Assembly (NCBI GenBank): GCA_036375695.1
Contig: DASVBU010000041.1
Span: forward strand, 1 to 35,575
DNA: 35,575 bases
Source of the DNA: ZC4RG35 sp036375695
Lineage (GTDB): Bacteria > Actinomycetota > Acidimicrobiia > Spongiisociales > ZC4RG35
Direction: 5' to 3'
Below the pieces are notes generated by a model, which did no database searches, was not told the origin of the DNA, and saw only the letters and a program-made list of their open reading frames with translations. The translations under genes and the position numbers were made by a program. Shown here piece by piece: positions 32,078 to 35,575 of this stretch. Each line of letters opens with the position of its first letter. The stretch's first letter is position 1.

Positions 32078-32770
32078 ATGGCCCTTCGTCTCCTCGCCGT
32101 CGCCTTCCAGGTGCGGGACGCTCCCGAGGTCGGCGCCTTCTGGACGGAGCTGCTCGGGCGCGAGATGACCGGCGACGACCGCGGCGTCTGTGTGCCAGGC
32201 GACGACACCCAGGTGGGTCTGCGGTTCGTGGAGACGGAGACCGAGATCGACACCGGACCCAATCGCCTTCACCTCCATCTGACCAGCACCGATCTCGACG
32301 ACCAGACGGCCACCGTGCGCCGGGTCGAGGCGCTGGGCGGCCGGATCATCCGCCACCGGCCCGAGGAGGGTCACGTGGTGATGGCGGACCCGGGTCGCAA
32401 CGAGTTCTGCGTCATCGAGCCCGACAACGGGTTCCTCGAGGGCACCGGCTTCCTCGGCGAGGTCACCGACCACGGTCCGCCGGAGTCGGGCCGGTTCTGG
32501 AGCGAGGCGCTGGGCTGACCGTTGGTCTGGGAGCAGGGCCTCCAAACCGCCATACAGTCACCTCTGGGTGGCACCAAGCTCTCCTGGGACGTGCGGGAAC
32601 GCGACCGACCCTACGGATCCAAACAGCAGTGGTTCGATCTGGTTGCCGACGACCTGGCCGTGGAGAATGAACGGCTCGTCGGCCTCGGCGCCTTCTCGTT
32701 GGGGGCCGAGGGTGAGACGGTGGTGCTGGCCGACCCCGGGGGCAATCGGTTCACCCTCTCACCTCTCTAG
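32078..32770 (+). pseudogene. Two-domain VOC protein interrupted by one in-frame TGA
   Basis: The frame codes for two glyoxalase-like modules, 231 codons in all, but a TGA at 32516-32518 splits it into an N-terminal part (146 residues, ending FWSEALG) and a C-terminal part in the same frame resuming at PLVWEQGLQTAIQSPLGG. In relatives of this type the junction usually reads ALGW followed by P-L-V, so the TGA stands where TGG (Trp) is expected. One base change would explain it. TGA is a normal stop for other genes here, so recoding is unlikely. The remaining C-terminal part begins at a GTG-less frame and probably is not translated alone. A sequencing or assembly error is the alternative. Confidence 0.7.
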
Positions 32771-32796
32771 CGCCGTCGCCCCGGGTCGACGCGGGC

Positions 32797-32802
32797 TAGC
32801 TT
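32797..32802 (+). promoter_or_regulatory. Candidate -10 (TAGCTT) for the small membrane protein gene
   Basis: TAGCTT lies 21 nt before the ATG at 32824, followed by AAGGAG. This gives a short leader with a ribosome-binding site. Confidence 0.35.
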
Positions 32803-32823
32803 CGCCACCGGAAGGAGCTTGCG

Positions 32824-33114
32824 ATGGGGTTCTTCTTGTACCTGGTGCTGTTCCTGCCGGTAGCGGCCCTAACCGGCGGTATCGCGGGTGCGATCGTGGG
32901 GCGGGGTCGGGAGGACAGGCCGCTGTGGCAGAACGCGGTGATAGGTCTGGTCGGCTGGCTGGTGGCGCTGACCCTGGTCATGCCGGTCACGGGGACCGAC
33001 CCGGAGGAGGCGAACCTCGGTCACGGTCTGGCGGCCCTGTTGGTCTCGATCATCATCGTGGTCGTCGTCGAGCGGAGACGCCGGTCCCGGGCCGGGGTCG
33101 GACCCAGGGTCTGA
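32824..33114 (+). CDS. Small membrane protein, GlsB/YeaQ/YmgE-like topology
   Basis: A 96-residue protein with three membrane helices (about 3-27, 39-57 and 66-82) and a basic C-terminus RRRRSR. The glycine-rich first helix ALTGGIAGAIVGRGRED and the following WQNAVIGLVGWLVA resemble the transglycosylase-associated/GlsB stress-protein family, but the match is by topology only. The ATG has GGAAGGAG just upstream (spacer about 6). It is a single gene facing the convergent lipoprotein gene, 12 bp apart. Function unknown. Confidence 0.65.
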   Translation: MGFFLYLVLFLPVAALTGGIAGAIVGRGREDRPLWQNAVIGLVGWLVALTLVMPVTGTDPEEANLGHGLAALLVSIIIVVVVERRRRSRAGVGPRV

Positions 33115-33126
33115 GGTCCCGTTCCC

Positions 33127-33999
33127 TCAGGGGGTGTACTGATGCTCGATGGCGATCACCTCGCCGTCGCGGATGGTAAGCCAGTACGGGGCGTGGACCG
33201 ACCCGGCCCCGAAGTAGTCGAAGTGCGGTGGCTCTCCCGGCGGCACTTCGCCGGCATCCGGGTCCCAGGGGGCTCCGTCGTTGAACAACCCCAGCCACGT
33301 CTCGAGGTCGACCGGGACCATGATCACCGGGCCTTCGGCGGCGGTGGCCAGCCAGATCTGCACATCGCCTGCGATGGGGAACGTCCGCAGGCGGGTGTTG
33401 ACGTTGCGGATGTAGTAGTCGTTGGGGACACCCTCCTCGATCGATCCGATGACACCGTCCTCGTAGGCAGCCCGGGCTGCCTCCTCACCAGTCAGCCATT
33501 GGGCGAAGTCGGCGACCAGTTCCGTGTCCGACACCCGGGTCAGGTAGGAGAACTCGATGGTCGCATCGGGCTCGTAGAGCTTTTCGAAACTGACATCTGT
33601 CGACCCGCCCGGGCCGATGGCGGTGACTTTCACGACGTTCCGGCCGTCCGCCAGGTCGACGTCGACGAGGAACCAGTCGTCCTCGATCGTGGCCTCGGTC
33701 TCGTACACCACGCTCCCGTCTTCGGGGTTGCTGACGACGAGATGCACGCTGGTGGCCGCCGCCGCTTTGCCCTGGATCGTGATGGTCGGGCTCTCGACGG
33801 CGACCACCGGCAAGATCGGCCCCAGTGACAATTCTGGAGGAGCGACAGTGGTGGTCGTGGACGCAGGCAGCGACGTGGTCGTGGTCACCGGCTGTGCGGT
33901 GGTGCTCGTGCGTGCCGCGGTCGAAGAGGCCGGGGTCGATGCCGAGGTGCAAGCTGCCAGCAGGAACGCGAGCACTGCTATTCGCGCTGTTCCGCGCAT
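33127..33999 (-). CDS. Lipoprotein with Ig-like domain and a second unassigned domain
   Basis: A 290-residue lipoprotein. The signal peptide ends in lipobox L14-A15-A16-C17 (FLLAAC), then a Ser/Thr/Pro-rich linker (about 18-55) that keeps the folded part away from the membrane. Residues about 60-150 look like a bacterial Ig-like domain (SPTITIQGKAAAATSVHL ... DLADGRNVVKVTAIGPGG). The rest, with DTELVADFAQWLTGEEAARAAYEDGVIG and DYYIRNVNTRLRTFPI, is conserved-looking but unassigned; it may mediate binding. The ATG at 33999 follows GAGGAGG, which decides it over the earlier Met at 34032. It would be modified by the Lgt encoded at 15711. Confidence 0.82.
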   Translation of the reverse strand: MRGTARIAVLAFLLAACTSASTPASSTAARTSTTAQPVTTTTSLPASTTTTVAPPELSLGPILPVVAVESPTITIQGKAAAATSVHLVVSNPEDGSVVYETEATIEDDWFLVDVDLADGRNVVKVTAIGPGGSTDVSFEKLYEPDATIEFSYLTRVSDTELVADFAQWLTGEEAARAAYEDGVIGSIEEGVPNDYYIRNVNTRLRTFPIAGDVQIWLATAAEGPVIMVPVDLETWLGLFNDGAPWDPDAGEVPPGEPPHFDYFGAGSVHAPYWLTIRDGEVIAIEHQYTP

Positions 34000-34072
34000 C
34001 GGGCCTCCTCTACATGTCTTCTGGCAAGTCAACGTTGCGCGTCGGTCGATGGTGCCCGGCGAACACCGTGGT

Positions 34073-34078
34073 TACGGT
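34073..34078 (+). promoter_or_regulatory. Candidate -10 (TACGGT) for the GNAT gene
   Basis: TACGGT ends 6 nt before the GTG at 34085; no Shine-Dalgarno, so it helps pick this start. Confidence 0.4.
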
Positions 34079-34084
34079 GGGCTC

Positions 34085-34588
34085 GTGGCCGTGGTGAGAC
34101 GGGTACGGGCCGACGATGCGGAGGCGCTGCGCGCACTTCGGCTGACGGCGCTGTCCTCCGACCCGGATGCCTTCGGGTCGACCTACGAGCGGGAAACGGC
34201 CAAGCCCGCCGAGAAATGGGTGGTGCGGGCAGAGTCCGCGTCCGACGGACCCGACGAGTTCATCGCGGTCGCGGACGCGGATGGTCGGCTGGTCGGGATG
34301 GCCGGTGGATACAGGCCCGACGAGGCCCCCGAAGACCGCATCTTCTGGGGATTGTGGGTTGCGCCCGAAACGAGAGGGCACGGACTCGGCGCCCGATTGG
34401 TGAGAGCCGTCGCGACCTGGGCCGAACAGGCGAACGCGGAGCGGCTGACCCTGTGGGTCGTGACCACCAACACGCCCGCCGTCTCCCTGTATCGGGGTCT
34501 TGGCTTCGTGGAGACCGGCAGGACGCAGGCCCTGCCCTCCAACCCGGACCTCACCGAGATCGAGTTGACCCTTCCACTGGCGTCCTGA
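34085..34588 (+). CDS. GNAT family N-acetyltransferase
   Basis: A 167-residue enzyme of the GNAT superfamily. Features: VRRVRADDAEALRALRLTAL (first helix after strand 1), the FAVADADGRLVGMAGGY-type strands 2-3, FWGLWVAPETRGHGLGARLV (strand 4 and the acetyl-CoA loop R-G-H-G-L-G), and VSLYRGLGFVETGR in the C-terminal part. The layout is like RimJ/PhnO-type small acetyltransferases; substrate unknown. Start GTG 34085 is chosen for the TACGGT-N6 layout and for beginning just before the conserved strand; an ATG at 34049 is a less likely alternative that extends the N-terminus. It is divergent from the lipoprotein gene across 85 bp. Confidence 0.85.
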   Translation: MAVVRRVRADDAEALRALRLTALSSDPDAFGSTYERETAKPAEKWVVRAESASDGPDEFIAVADADGRLVGMAGGYRPDEAPEDRIFWGLWVAPETRGHGLGARLVRAVATWAEQANAERLTLWVVTTNTPAVSLYRGLGFVETGRTQALPSNPDLTEIELTLPLAS

Positions 34589-34761
34589 TCCTCAGGAAAC
34601 CGTGGATCCGGTCCTGCTCATCCTGATCGACGAGTGTCACGATCGAATACGTCGTGGCTATGGCCTCGACCACCTCGGAGGGCAATGGCCTCTCCTCAGC
34701 CGTGCCGATGCGGGTGAACCGATCGTGCAGGAACGAAGACGAGACCGAGCGGCCTTCGCAT
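34551..34761 (-). pseudogene. Probable frameshifted gene remnant
   Basis: In the 306-bp gap right of the GNAT gene, the minus strand has TAGCTT 6 nt before an ATG at 34761 (the leaderless layout), but that frame ends after 21 codons. A second minus-strand frame (shifted by one base) runs from about 34755 to a TGA at 34551-34553 with about 80% G or C in third positions and reads ...RFTRIGTAEERPLPSEV..., VTLVDQDEQDRIHGFLRI. It has no start codon of its own. A single indel would join the two. It may be the remains of a short gene; the last blocks vaguely recall the C-terminus of small methyltransferases, not asserted. It overlaps the GNAT end by 38 bp. Confidence 0.35.
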
Positions 34762-34819
34762 GGCCGGAAGCTATCGCAGGGTGGTCAGGGACGGCGTCGA
34801 TCCGTCGACCTCCGGTTTT

Positions 34820-34845
34820 TCAGACCGGCAGTTTCAGTGGTCTGA
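34820..34845 (-). repeat. Inverted repeat downstream of the HEPN gene
   Basis: TCAGACC (34820-34826) and GGTCTGA (34839-34845) around 12 nt, about 50 bp after the HEPN stop. It could form a 7-bp stem in the HEPN-MNT transcript; no U-tract follows. The rest of 34762-34894 shows no gene. Confidence 0.3.
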
Positions 34846-34894
34846 CCTGGGGCGTTGGTTCGGGCAGTCCGCGGAGAGTCCGCAGGGGCTGGTT

Positions 34895-35299
34895 TCATAG
34901 GGACCCGACCGCCCGGCGAGCGACATCGACACATCGCTTGGCTCGTTGCACCGCGGTGGAGGCTTTCGACACGGGGATGTCGTCGGGCTCGTACTCCGCC
35001 GTGGTCTTCATCGGAAGCAGGCGCTGCAAGTCTTTGGCGAGTTGAGATCCATCGTCTCCGGCCTGACCGAGCAGGACGATCGTCTCCCGGTGGTCCTGGC
35101 CTGCTGCTCGCTTCTTGAGACGGGCACCGCAAACGGCGTCTGCGGCGTTGATGCCGGCGTGGACGGCGAGGCTGGTGGCGGCGATGCTGCGTTCCGCTTC
35201 CAGTTCGGCAGTTGCAGCGAGGAGGAATTCCTCGGCCTTGGCCAGGTACTCACGCACTTGGACCATGGTCACCGGTCGGGTCTTGATCGCCTTAGCCAC
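34895..35299 (-). CDS. HEPN domain protein, possible toxin of a HEPN-MNT pair
   Basis: A 134-residue all-helical protein with HEPN-type features: an initial helix VREYLAKAEEFLLAATAELE, a second helix around SLAVHAGINAADAVCGARLK, and a candidate active-site motif R-x5-H (RAAGQDH), near the R-x4-6-H of known HEPN ribonucleases. In HepT toxins this Arg/His pair cuts RNA; activity here is inferred. The GTG at 35299 overlaps the end of the upstream MNT gene by 8 bp, the arrangement of MntA-HepT modules in which the MNT partner (antitoxin) AMPylates or otherwise blocks the HEPN toxin. The stop is at 34895-34897, and a probable gene remnant follows. Confidence 0.75.
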   Translation of the reverse strand: MAKAIKTRPVTMVQVREYLAKAEEFLLAATAELEAERSIAATSLAVHAGINAADAVCGARLKKRAAGQDHRETIVLLGQAGDDGSQLAKDLQRLLPMKTTAEYEPDDIPVSKASTAVQRAKRCVDVARRAVGSL

Positions 35300-35575
35300 G
35301 TGACACCGATTTGAACGAGTCGACGGCTCTCCCGTGGATGATCAAGCCATCTCGTTCAATGTCCTGCCAGACGTTCCTTCCACTACGGAGGCGTGCCGGC
35401 ACGTCGTCCTCATCGACCTCGAGTACCTCGACGCGATTCCCACTCACCTCGCCGACGCGGTCGATCCACTGCTGGACTGATGCAGACCAGGCATCATCCG
35501 ACTCGCCGACACCGCTCGGGCGGATCATCAGGGTGTCGATATCACTTTCGGCGTCCGCCTCTCCTCGAGCGAACG
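35292..35575 (-). CDS. MNT-type nucleotidyltransferase (5' end beyond the window)
   Basis: The C-terminal part (about 93 codons visible) of a minimal nucleotidyltransferase. Reading leftward from the window edge the frame runs FARGEADAESDIDTLMIR, which matches the G-S-x-A-R-G-x(4-6)-D-x-D-x-L/V core of MNT proteins, with the two metal-binding Asp in DID. An ATG at 35528 lies inside this motif and is not the start. It overlaps the HEPN gene by 8 bp (TAA at 35294-35292). As an antitoxin it would silence the HEPN protein; the N-terminal glycine-serine part is outside the window and could not be checked. Confidence 0.75.
   Translation of the reverse strand, partial: FARGEADAESDIDTLMIRPSGVGESDDAWSASVQQWIDRVGEVSGNRVEVLEVDEDDVPARLRSGRNVWQDIERDGLIIHGRAVDSFKSVSRG

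Noticed and set aside
32516..32518. TGA read as tryptophan (recoding)
   Set aside because: Many genes here end in TGA in places that fit normal gene ends, so the code is standard; a mutation or error is simpler.
34860..34890. tRNA-like GGTTCGGGC and a GCGGA/TCCGC hairpin
   Set aside because: No acceptor, D or anticodon arms in register around it.
34602..35045. + strand frame of about 147 codons
   Set aside because: No domain and arginine/serine-rich composition; it overlaps the HEPN gene and the region of a probable remnant on the other strand.
1..35575. CRISPR arrays or insertion sequences
   Set aside because: No regularly spaced repeats, transposase or terminal inverted repeat was recognised by eye; a computed repeat search would be decisive.

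Overview
The window is a GC-rich (roughly two thirds G+C) piece of an actinobacterial-type chromosome. Inference, not proof: the gene content (SCO1/CtaG cytochrome oxidase assembly, valine/leucine dehydrogenase next to a fused branched-chain keto-acid dehydrogenase E1, a BTAD regulator fused to a STAND ATPase and WD40 repeats) and the many start codons preceded by TANNNT about 6 nt upstream (leaderless transcripts) suggest an aerobic, probably uncultured actinobacterium such as an acidimicrobial lineage. No rRNA, tRNA, insertion sequence or CRISPR array was recognised.

Left part (1-6410, all +): the end of an AlkD-type DNA glycosylase, a hydantoinase B/oxoprolinase subunit, a three-gene glycolate-oxidase-type cluster (GlcD, GlcE, GlcF) joined by 4-bp stop/start overlaps, and a small membrane protein. 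Then a leftward operon (12182 back to 6407): valine/leucine dehydrogenase, fused E1 alpha-beta, arginyl-tRNA synthetase and a GNAT protein. The dehydrogenase and E1 make the first two steps of branched-chain amino acid breakdown; E2 and E3 lie elsewhere.

Middle (12278-23797): a conserved unknown protein; a leftward methyltransferase plus DUF456 membrane protein; a rightward sco1-ctaG-lgt operon sharing a perfect 18-bp palindrome with the divergent methyltransferase; a leftward NEW3-ABC ATPase-ABC permease operon preceded by an 18-codon leader ORF, a palindrome and a hairpin; two flavoproteins; and an HD-GYP/LuxR protein.

Right part (23898-35575): the most unusual locus is a 1873-residue protein joining a SARP/AfsR-like DNA-binding region, a degenerate cyclase-like domain, a pseudokinase, an nSTAND-type P-loop ATPase, one membrane segment and a cysteine-containing WD40 region predicted to lie outside the membrane. 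It is flanked by small single-pass membrane proteins, and 11-bp-spaced direct repeats of an NTGGAGCG-like motif precede both it and the downstream small gene, recalling afsR-afsS. After a strong terminator come a VOC protein, a sigma factor with a membrane partner, a VOC gene broken by one TGA at a probable conserved Trp codon, a small membrane protein, a lipoprotein, a GNAT protein, a probable gene remnant, and a HEPN-MNT toxin-antitoxin-like pair cut by the right edge.
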